Shown: piece by piece, positions 10,501 to 17,884 of the stretch | How the letters are laid out: every line of letters begins with the position of its first letter | Numbering within the stretch: the stretch's first letter is position 1 | Source of the DNA: Halichondria panicea | Lineage: Eukaryota; Porifera; Demospongiae; Suberitida; Halichondriidae | Assembly (NCBI RefSeq): GCF_963675165.1 | Contig: NC_087382.1 | Span: forward strand, 4,503,963-4,567,962 | Direction: 5' to 3' | DNA length: 64,000 nt | The notes under the pieces: model-generated | Databases searched by the model: none | Told to the model about the DNA's origin: nothing | Seen by the model: only the letters and a program-made list of their open reading frames with translations | Position numbers and translations under genes: made by a program

Positions 10501-13175
10501 CAGAAGTTATTGTAAAGCATTAAATTTTCGATCAGATGTAACTTGCTTGCACCGGCCTCAGTATTAATCAGGTGACTGTTTAAATTACACTGTGCCACAG
10601 AAAACAAGAGAATTGGTGTTATGACAACAGTTTCAAATTCTCTTTCGTTTAAACTGTCATGCCAAAAGCAAGTGGTGATGTATACAGCTCCAGCATACTT
10701 ATGGGCATGGTTACTTAAATAGCAATCCCCACCACTGTACACTTCACCTGATACAGCTGCGATTGCACCACCTGTATGGGCAGCAAAGTTTCCCACATAG
10801 TGCGTGTGTCGAGAGTATAATGATCCACCATAAATGCAAACTGCTCCTCCAAGCTCTAGGCTGGTGTTGTTTGTAAAGTTGGTGTCTCGGCATTCTAGCT
10901 TCCCATTGATGGTGCCAACAGCCCCTCCTCTTAATGCTGTATTGTTTTCATACGCACTGCTTTCAATTGTTATCAAATGAGCATCAAAACCTGCAATGGC
11001 TCCGCCATACTTTACTGCTTTATTGCCAACAAATAAGCAATTCGTTATATATAGACTACTGTTGCTAAAAATAGATACAGCTGCACCATGTTCACCTGCA
11101 TTGTCACAAAATGTGCTCTCTGAAATCATTATTTCCCCTCCTATAATATTGATGGCTCCACGTTCATTCATCACAAATTCTGAAGAAAAGACTGAGGCAT
11201 CTCCATATATAATGTAAATTGCTCCACCCAACGAACCCAAGGGCGCATTATTGTATTTGAAAGAACAGTTAAATGCCATTAATGTGAATATCATTCCACC
11301 CACTGCACTACCTGTATTGTTGTAAAAATAACAATTTGATAAGTGTAGTTGTTGTTTATTACTGATGGAATCTCCATGGATGTATATAGCACCACCTCGA
11401 ATACCAGCGTTATTTTGTACAAAGTGACAGTTTACAATCGATATAATATGGGTGTTGACCAATCCAGTGCTATAAACAGCTCCAGCTTCACTTGCTTGAT
11501 TGTTAGAAAAAGTAGTATCGGAAATGTACACAGGAAATGAGGATACAATGTTCATAGCACTTCCCAATCGTCCACTATTTGTATGAAATAATGTTTTTGT
11601 AACAATTGTGCTTTTTGTTGGCTTATTTAGCGCTATCACACTATACAGTGGTGATTTGTTACTTTCGAAATGACTTCCATTCACTATCAATGAACCAGAA
11701 TGCTGATATATTACTCTACCGTTATTCTTGTAATAGTAATTTTGTATGTCTGTAAGAGCACAGTCTTCGCTAAATATGACACCTCCACCATTGACATAGT
11801 TGTTCATAACATTGTTATCGTTGAGGTTCAGGAAGCAAAGTGTTTTAGAATTGCAAATGCAAAAAATTATTCCACCGAATGCAAACTCGTTATCTGAGAT
11901 AGCACTGTTGTTTGTGAACGTGTTATTTGATGAATATGTGAAACCGTTGCTGATGAAATATACTGCACCAACTTTTGCTCTGTTTCCCATGTAGTAGCTA
12001 CCACTGCTAAATATGGCTGATCCATCATCAGCATATATGCCTCCATTGGCAGTAGCATTGTTGTTGAGGTAGGAGCTGTTTGTAGAAGTGATACTGCAAT
12101 TACGAGTATAAATGATTGAACCTGAGAGTGCAATATTTTTTACAAAGAGACTGCGTGAAATTATAAGAGAACCTTGTTGTATATGAGTTGCTCCTCCTAA
12201 ATTATATGCACTGTTTTGCTTGAATTGACATTCAAGTAGTGATAGTTGTGTTTTTGTGGCAAAAATGGCTCCACCCGTGTAAGCAATATTGTTCGTGAAG
12301 AGGGTTTGATGAATGCGAACAGTGCTCTCGAAAAATGCTGCCGTGCCACCATAGGTTGTTTGTTCACCATTGTGAGCAAAAACTGTACCACTGATTTGAA
12401 TCAGAGAGGATATGACATAAAGTGCAGCCCCAGTTATTGCTCTATTTTGAAGGAATCGGCAATCGCTTATACTCACGTTCATGCACTCCAAAAGATACAT
12501 AGCACCTCCATTGAATTTGTATTTGCTACAGTAATCGGCAAGGCCACCAGGTTGACACTGGGCTGAATTGTTGACAAAGGAACAGTTTTTAAAGTTAACT
12601 TTAAGTGATTGTACTATGAAAATTGCTCCTCCTCCACTAGTCGTTTGTCCAATAATGTAGTTATCAATAAAATTACTATTAGCAACTAAAATATTTGTCA
12701 CATTAGAGAAAGATAAAGCGCCACCATAACCAGTTGTTCCCTGGTGTGAGCATCCTGAGAACGTAAGTCCAACTATTTCAACGGAATGGATATTTTGAAA
12801 GATGATACCAGAAGCTGGTCCGTTGCAGAGGATTATTGGACTACATTGTGAACAGTTGCTTGAAACTGCCATTTCAATGCCAGGAAGTCCTTGTATTCCA
12901 ATGATCTCCTCCAACAAGTGTTCGCCATGAAGGAAACGCAGGCTGATGCTTTGATTAAATGTTACATTCAATCCAGATGCAAGAACATTTAGTGATAAGC
13001 ATGGTTCATGAGGACAAGTGCCAGTAAAGTTTGATGGAACAATTGTGTACAACTCACTGCAACCTTGGCTGCCACTCGAGTATACGATAATTAGTGCTAC
13101 CACCATGAAAATGCACTGCCACAGGTGACCGTTGACAAATATTGTCACCATTTTCCAGTCGATACCTTTGTACAC
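7590..13175 (-). CDS. giant secreted-beta-helix, multi-pass membrane protein, longer paralog (intronless)
   Basis: One open frame of 1861 residues starts at ATG 13175; a second Met eight codons in (13151) would leave a more typical signal peptide and may be the real start. The layout matches the 2404-6837 paralog, but the NNxA/GGAI beta-helix region is longer, about residues 40-1140. The Cys stalk and membrane region are close in sequence (CPFDYCVDELVSVNLNT, WLNLDLGIETCF). The tail keeps the same spacing of motifs: VYDPPV, DDYRRL and PTTYALVEI. No introns and no frame breaks occur across 5.6 kb, arguing for active selection. It is presumably a glycosylated cell-surface protein; the ligand and function are unknown. 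Confidence 0.9.
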   Translation of the reverse strand: MYKGIDWKMVTIFVNGHLWQCIFMVVALIIVYSSGSQGCSELYTIVPSNFTGTCPHEPCLSLNVLASGLNVTFNQSISLRFLHGEHLLEEIIGIQGLPGIEMAVSSNCSQCSPIILCNGPASGIIFQNIHSVEIVGLTFSGCSHQGTTGYGGALSFSNVTNILVANSNFIDNYIIGQTTSGGGAIFIVQSLKVNFKNCSFVNNSAQCQPGGLADYCSKYKFNGGAMYLLECMNVSISDCRFLQNRAITGAALYVISSLIQISGTVFAHNGEQTTYGGTAAFFESTVRIHQTLFTNNIAYTGGAIFATKTQLSLLECQFKQNSAYNLGGATHIQQGSLIISRSLFVKNIALSGSIIYTRNCSITSTNSSYLNNNATANGGIYADDGSAIFSSGSYYMGNRAKVGAVYFISNGFTYSSNNTFTNNSAISDNEFAFGGIIFCICNSKTLCFLNLNDNNVMNNYVNGGGVIFSEDCALTDIQNYYYKNNGRVIYQHSGSLIVNGSHFESNKSPLYSVIALNKPTKSTIVTKTLFHTNSGRLGSAMNIVSSFPVYISDTTFSNNQASEAGAVYSTGLVNTHIISIVNCHFVQNNAGIRGGAIYIHGDSISNKQQLHLSNCYFYNNTGSAVGGMIFTLMAFNCSFKYNNAPLGSLGGAIYIIYGDASVFSSEFVMNERGAINIIGGEIMISESTFCDNAGEHGAAVSIFSNSSLYITNCLFVGNKAVKYGGAIAGFDAHLITIESSAYENNTALRGGAVGTINGKLECRDTNFTNNTSLELGGAVCIYGGSLYSRHTHYVGNFAAHTGGAIAAVSGEVYSGGDCYLSNHAHKYAGAVYITTCFWHDSLNEREFETVVITPILLFSVAQCNLNSHLINTEAGASKLHLIENLMLYNNFCELAGGAIVAIKTNVFFEGKEAITVSSNSAGYGGALTLLWSNLNISCSVQFTQNAAHISGGGILTYNGVVELSFSEQRSGIFALNTATLTGGGIHAINSSINLVSGYFELTKNIATYGGAFYLSSNSKLYLVKKKQKSISRDDLKLVLRENSAQKGGGVFINDSDIGEQCVSQYSSEECFLQTLLLNSTSAPLRDTNYLNVFFVNNTASVSGDAIFGGLLDRCSLNPSNELLFDFPDYSSSHNGADYVQTIATFIDQFNYSNLTFPYNPLAGKTNIKYLISSEPLQICFCRQQQHNCSYFKHAPIYTKKGQFFEVSIVAVDQLGNPVNATVISSVINNAKLANVDQTRQAISSKCSSIGYAIYPQDEFNFAEIKLFADGPCNDIGISKRVLTVIFQPCTCPIGFYPEETRTLCSCVCDPLLESYITGCSLVKETVFRKPYVWIDFVNRSNVSGYLLHDSCPFDYCVDELVSVNLNTVHGADSQCAFNRTGTLCGACKENLSAVFGSSQCRECTNSFISLLIPFAVAGIALVAFIVMLNMTIAIGTINGLVFYANIVFANQSLLLPPRTSKFLTIFISWLNLDLGIETCFYDGMDSYAKALLQLVFPLYVILLTAAIIVLVKYSVQFSNFLGRKRDLAGTLCTLILLSYSKFIRTIITNLQYTYITYPDDTWDIVWLHDANIPYFKPSHFQRLIAAFVIIIVVLLYTSLILFGQWLPKFEEKQALQWIKQFVNKHFEPFAPHHSYWVGLLLLVRALLHIVATCFSDQTSLLFSFCIVLFLILLKLLTIHIYESKKLEILESSFLVNLGVISVVQYYVRDNARMAAVVADLSVAVAAITFIVILGYHIYTFILKEITWLVKMTRSIKNLVHLRERQQNVVVQFQDHLQPLQDEQDEELHEPLVEREVPDVATNVYDPPVIQPAVRYSQPRHADLEELLEPITDDDYRRLNQPNRRYPQPTTYALVEIHKNNN

Positions 13176-13742
13176 GTGCCCAGAGGGCTTAGTCTGAACG
13201 CTTGAATGTAAACTTCAAAGACGATTTACTGGTTTGTATAAAATTGTGTTATGTCAGTTGTCAGTGGAAAAATAAGGCAGCATTTAATTATTGTAGAACA
13301 TAGGCACAAGGGGTGATTATTATGATTATAACAGTGTCCGAAACACTGACTGGTGTGCTATAAAAATGGCCTATAGTCTCCCATGCACCATTGACATACG
13401 TAAAAGATTGCATGCTTGACATGTTGCATGCCCAATACTGTATAGCTACTTATCTGCTAATCTTCTTACCACAATTTTTGTCCAATGGCATGCAGTTTTA
13501 GTCTCAGCTCCTCAGCAAATTATGGATAGTATAATTATGATTCTTTCTAAACTGCTAGTTCTCAATATTCAATGATCAATTTTATGTGACAGGAAGCAGA
13601 TTACTGAGATTAGTCAATCATTGCCATTAGTGGTTAGGGAAATAGAATGTTTATGCAAACAATTATACAGTGATTGATCATGGCTACATAAATGATCGAT
13701 GATGGTGCTATATAAAGATCAAGGTTCATATTAGTGGCTGCT

Positions 13743-14079
13743 CTAACCGCAGCCACTAATAGCTATATATAGCGCTCTAGTGGCAGATTTCGCTATGCTA
13801 TCAAAGCAAGCAAATGTATAGGCCATAACTCGAGAACGTTTATTTTGCAAATCCAAAATTAAAAATCCAAGACTAAAAGCCTCTTCATTCTGAATTTCAG
13901 CCTACACAGACAGACAGACACATAGAGTGGAAGGAAAACAGGGTGCAGTTCTGAGATTGTAGACGAGCTTTGGAATTGCAAAGGAGCGCATGCTTGAGGA
14001 GTAGAGACACACACTTTGTTTAGCGAAATCTGCCACTAGAGCGCTATACATGTATATAGCTATTAGTGGCTGCGGTTAG
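13743..14079. mobile_element. inverted-repeat element with about 55-base arms
   Basis: Left arm 13743-13796 (starting CTAACCGCAGCCACTAATAG) is the reverse complement of right arm 14021-14079 apart from a few changes. The interior carries a reverse-oriented copy of the dispersed repeat also seen near 26252, 31588, 39574 and 48540 (GGCCATAACTCGAG... and a CAGA run). No coding sequence, so it is a non-autonomous element or a composite of two. Confidence 0.75.
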
Positions 14080-14321
14080 CTATTGACACCTACAATGTAC
14101 ACATTTGGCACTAATATCGTACCAGAAAAAAGAGGCGGTGGTGAGTGCTTGCATGGCCTTGCAGGTCCGAAAGCAATGAGCATGGGAACGTGATGCGCAT
14201 GCGCAATAACAACCCTAGATAATTCTAATTATAGCGCATGCGCATCACGTTCCAATGCTCATTGCTTTCGGACCTGCAAGGCCATGCGAGCAAGCACTCA
14301 CCACTGCCTCTTTTTTCTGGT
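14076..14321. mobile_element. foldback element with about 85-base arms
   Basis: Arms 14121-14204 and 14234-14321 are near-perfect reverse complements (ACCAGAAAAAAGAGGC... to GCGCATGCGC) around a 29-base loop. An outer TTAGCTATTGA at 14076-14086 also pairs with TCAATAGCTAA at 14323-14333, so the left arm appears to carry a roughly 34-base extra segment. It directly abuts the previous element. Confidence 0.8.
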
Positions 14322-14613
14322 ATCAATAGCTAATCTGCTAGACCAGAGTTAGTAACTGTATGGGGCTCGGGTCCATATAATATGTAACGTGCACTTTCAT
14401 GTGTCGTGACCGTAGAACTGTTTGTGTTGTATACCGTAAGAGTTAATATTGCGCCAAATTTTTTGAAGCGCATCATTAAACTTCGAAGATAATTATTGTT
14501 TGCTGGTGTAAAGGGGCTTTCCTCGAAGATAAAATCATTTATTTTGAGCTATCTGCATGGTCCTCGGAATTTGGCGATAATAATTATACATGTAGTACTA
14601 ATTTTGCAGGCAT

Positions 14614-14694
14614 AATTATGTAACCATTAATTTACAACTGCTGTTAGGTGACGGAATGTTTTCATTCTTCGTAATTAAAAGAAGACCAGTGAGT
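14614..14694 (+). repeat. duplicated upstream block, distal copy
   Basis: About 80 bases (ATTATGT..CCATTAAT.. CTGCTGTTAGGTGACGGAAT.. AGAAGAC.AGTGAGT) recur at 15189-15270 just upstream of the Arg-rich gene's TATA box. The copies differ at a few positions. No coding remnant follows this distal copy. Confidence 0.7.
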
Positions 14695-15188
14695 GACTGC
14701 TAGTTCACTCAACCTATTATTAATTGTGAGGTCCTCATTTAAGTTCATGTGAAAAACAATTCTAGATCTATAATTATGTAGTAGCTCTCATGACATAATT
14801 TACCTTAGCCATCTGCTCTTATTCAAATTACTATAATTATAGTTAATACTCTAATTTGAGCTGTCAGATGAATGTAGTTTTGTTAGCTACTGCTAATGAA
14901 CTGAAAATGTGCACAGGGAATTGTGTACAGACATTCAGTTGAATAGCAACTTAGTTATGCATCAATAGCTCAGATACAACGAGCGGCTGGTCTCGAGGCT
15001 ACCAATATAGCTGTTATACTAGATAGATCTACAAGCTATATACCTGTTGTTGCGCCCTCAGGGAATACATACAACTGTATGAGGTAGTACAAATCCAATA
15101 CACCCTTGATATCTATGGTACAACTATTACATGTATAGTGTAGCACTCTTGTGTTACACTATACTTGTGTTACATACTAAAACGCAAA

Positions 15189-15270
15189 ATAATTATGTCC
15201 ACCATTAATCTATAACTGCTGTTAGGTGACGGAATATTTTCATGCTTTAGAATTAATAGAAGACAGTGAG
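15189..15270 (+). repeat. duplicated upstream block, promoter-proximal copy
   Basis: Second copy of the block at 14614-14694. It ends about 30 bases before the TATA box of the gene at 15362, so it may contain promoter elements. Its conservation between copies is compatible with a recent duplication or with function. Confidence 0.7.
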
Positions 15271-15300
15271 TATCGTCACACCTAGTCAGCATGCAAAAAC

Positions 15301-15308
15301 TATAAAAG
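15301..15308 (+). promoter_or_regulatory. TATA box of the Arg-rich precursor gene
   Basis: TATAAAAG lies 61 bases before the ATG at 15362. That spacing would give transcription start near 15330 and a very short leader, a layout typical of highly expressed secreted-peptide genes. Confidence 0.6.
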
Positions 15309-15361
15309 GAAGAAACGCTTTGCAAGTTTTCAAGCCAGTTTTCTCGAAAAGGCACACAACC

Positions 15362-16021
15362 ATGAAGGTGGTTACTCTTGTCCTCCTGGCATTAGTTGCC
15401 GTGACTGCCAGTGTGGCTCACACTGCTTCCGAAACTGAAGATAATGAGGTGCAATCTGCTGTGGTCAACACGGCTAGCTATGACAAAAGTAACATGCAGT
15501 CAGCAATCGCTGATGAGGACAGTGATGATGAATTAGAGCTTGCTTTATCCCAAGATGATTCAGATGACGAAAATGCTCTCTCTCAAGATTCTGACCAGGT
15601 TCAGGAGAGCCTTGTAAAAGATCAGTTTTTTCGGCGAAGGTATCGACGTCCTCGTCGCATAATCCGAAGAGTAACACGAAGGTATCGACGTCCTCGTCGC
15701 ATAATCCGAAGAGTAACACGAAGGTATCGACGTCCTCGTCGCATAATCCGAAGAGTAACACGAAGGTATCGACGTCCTCGTCGCATAATCCGAAGAGTAA
15801 CACGAAGGTATCGACGTCCTCGTCACATAATCCGAAGAGGGTACCGTCCCCGCCAGCGTGTGATCATAATTCGTCGTCCTTCTCCGATTTATTTCCAGAG
15901 GATGAGGCGTCTGAGAGCTTTGTTGAGGAACTGCAAACTCAGGCTGCATAGAATGATTGCCCTCCTGAGACGCAGGCAGTACAGGCTAAGGAGGAGGCAC
16001 GTCTCTCGAAGGTGGGGGTGA
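15362..16021 (+). CDS. secreted Arg-rich tandem-repeat precursor (cationic peptide-like)
   Basis: 219 residues in one exon. The ATG at 15362 was chosen over the in-frame ATG at 15266 because it follows a TATA box at the right distance and begins a clean signal peptide (MKVVTLVLLALVAVTASVA). An acidic stretch follows (about residues 25-85; DEDSDDELELALSQDDSDDE). The protein then switches to very basic: four identical 14-residue units (RYRRPRRIIRRVTR in one register), a fifth diverged unit, a GYRPRQRVIIIRRPSP linker, and a Leu/Arg/His-rich C-terminus that could form an amphipathic helix with one Cys. An acidic pro-part neutralising a cationic part is typical of antimicrobial-peptide precursors. 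Silica-, chromatin- or glycan-binding roles are alternatives. I recognise no named family. The signal peptide and layout are seen; the function is inferred. Confidence 0.8.
   Translation: MKVVTLVLLALVAVTASVAHTASETEDNEVQSAVVNTASYDKSNMQSAIADEDSDDELELALSQDDSDDENALSQDSDQVQESLVKDQFFRRRYRRPRRIIRRVTRRYRRPRRIIRRVTRRYRRPRRIIRRVTRRYRRPRRIIRRVTRRYRRPRHIIRRGYRPRQRVIIIRRPSPIYFQRMRRLRALLRNCKLRLHRMIALLRRRQYRLRRRHVSRRWG
15641..15840 (+). repeat. 42-bp coding tandem repeat, four identical units plus a partial fifth
   Basis: Units begin with TATCGACGTC at 15641, 15683, 15725 and 15767. These four are identical at every base. The fifth (15809-15840) has one change (GTCACAT for GTCGCAT) and breaks off. Identity at silent positions means very recent expansion or ongoing homogenisation. 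The length is a multiple of three, so copy changes keep the frame. Confidence 0.95.
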
Positions 16022-17884
16022 GAAGATTGATGAAGCAACACTAACAAGGGACAAAAGTCCAATAGCTAGTTTATATGACTGTATAGTGTTAATGTTCGCA
16101 TACAGTTTTAGTCATTCTGTGTAATTGTACTACATATGTAGCATGTGATCGATATACATGATTGATATCGCTGCAAATCTTTCCGAACGTCAGCGATGCC
16201 GCTTGTTCAAGTCCAACCATAGCTGCATATGTCCATTCAAAAGCAAATACCGGTACTTGGTTAGCTGAGCTTTTGGGTATGTTTTTCTAAGGCCTGCTCT
16301 ACCGAAGAGGATGTCCTGTCAGTGTTTAGTGTCGTCAATGATGACCATGGTGAGAGAATTATTACTTTCAGCTGGATCTTGCATTGAAATATTGTTGTGT
16401 GGGTTGACTTGTCTGAGAATAGGTGAATCCTAAGTAGTACTGCATAATTTATGTTGTTGTATGACTGTCCTGAACTGCTTTTTTAATTGTGGTTTTGGGC
16501 TTAAATTTTCTCGTAATTGTCAAAATTGGTTGCTTTCATTTCCTTACGCGCATATTCATTTTTTTTGTGTTGTACGTTAAGCAGAGATCTGAATGTGTTC
16601 AGGTATTTTGTAACATGTAGGGGCAATATAATTAAATCATGCAGCCATATATGTTTGTTTAAACTTGTTAGTGTCGACTCTTTAGTGCGTTCCTCTGAGT
16701 GTGTGGTGCTATTAAAAAGGTTTGCTCTGAATAAGTTGTTAGGATGAAACTTTCCAAACTATGAGCTATGGTAGCCTTGAGGATTTGCTGGATCAATGTA
16801 AAATTTATTTGCAGCCGTTGGTACGTGTGTTTGTACTGCATGTGTCTAGCTGGAGTAAAGTTTCATTGACTACTAACTGTACCTATGATGTCAAACATGT
16901 GCCAATTAATATCTCGGGTAAAATTTATTTGCAGTCTGTTTTTTGAGTGAGTGCAAATTGAAGTTAAGTTGTGCCTGAGAGTATTGTGTTATGATTCCAA
17001 CGTTGAAGTTTCTATAATAATTATGTAAATGGAGTCTTCCAAGAGCGCATAAAAGCTCTTGAGACTTCTTATAGCAAAGCTTTTAATGTGATGAAAACAA
17101 TAATATTACGGGATAAGTGTATAGTTAACAACTGGTTTGATGATAAAGTGATGTGCGCGTATAATCTTAAACATCACCATGTGCAGTGAATTAATGGTTG
17201 CTTAAATTTATAAGTGCTCTCACTTGATAAATACCGTACGTGTACTGTTTTATTTTTTTATTTTTGGTACTATAATGGTATGTTTCTAGCTGGAATATCT
17301 CTATACCGCTATTTTTAATGTATTCTAGATCTATCTTCAATAATATGATGTGTGCAAGTCATTTTTAAGTTTTGTGATAAATCTATCTTCATGGTAAATT
17401 AAATTAGATTACTGATTGAACCGTAAATCAAATCGTTTTAAAGCATTTTTTTGCAGACTGTTAGTAGGTAAGGGCAATTCACCTACAAGTGCATTGTGTT
17501 GTATTGCTCACACAACCTTGACATGATATGGGTAGGAACAGAGGAGGTACGACAGGTGCGGTGCAGCTCAAGTAATTAGCCTTTGATTGAGCAATAATTA
17601 TTCGCCCACGCCCCGCCCACGTCGTATGTTTTTGCTGAGAGTAATCAAAGGCTAATAACTTGAGCTGCACCGCGCCTGTCACCTCCTCTGAGGTAGGAAT
17701 GTATTTACTCCACGGCTGATTCACCTTCCGATGGAATTGTAAAATCGTAAACATTTTACAAGACACAACATTATTTGTGGAATGATAGTATAAGCAAGTA
17801 AAACAATAAACATGCTCCATGGGACTGTTTGTATATATGCATTCAAACGGAGACAACAACATCAGTTGCTCATTATTCAACACA
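16022..17884. other. intergenic, 3' flank of the Arg-rich gene
   Basis: AT-rich DNA with a 17-base direct repeat (GTAAAATTTATTTGCAG at 16798 and 16918) and the inverted-repeat element at 17539-17690. The small open frames at 16517-16946 lack domains and look random. No gene is supported. Confidence 0.55.
17539..17690. mobile_element. hAT-like MITE with 8-bp target duplication
   Basis: Termini CAGAGGAGGT and ACCTCCTCTG form arms of about 50 bases (17539-17590 and 17643-17690). The element is flanked by the 8-base direct repeat GGTAGGAA at 17531-17538 and 17692-17699, with one extra A before the right copy. CAG..CTG ends plus an 8-base duplication are hallmarks of hAT transposons. With no coding content this is a non-autonomous copy. 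It lies about 195 bases before the start codon of the Sushi gene. Element 47949-48085 shares the termini. Confidence 0.8.

Larger units (their letters stand above)
13176..15361. other. transposon-rich intergenic region
   Basis: Holds two inverted-repeat elements (13743-14079 and 14076-14321), two copies of a duplicated upstream block (14614-14694 and 15189-15270) and the core promoter of the Arg-rich gene. No other gene is seen. Confidence 0.6.

Noticed and set aside
2404-13175. Bacterial contamination, because of the Pmp-like repeats and lack of introns
   Set aside because: The contig continues into intron-containing animal genes; the membrane region and tail are of eukaryotic type, and relatives of this architecture are known in early-branching animals.
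15641-15840. CRISPR-like array
   Set aside because: Units are directly adjacent with no unique spacers and lie inside a coding frame of a eukaryotic gene.
15474-15949. Long antisense open frames (109 and 129 codons) across the Arg-rich gene
   Set aside because: They consist of the 42-bp repeat read backwards; a repeat length divisible by three keeps all frames open. No signal peptide or domain.
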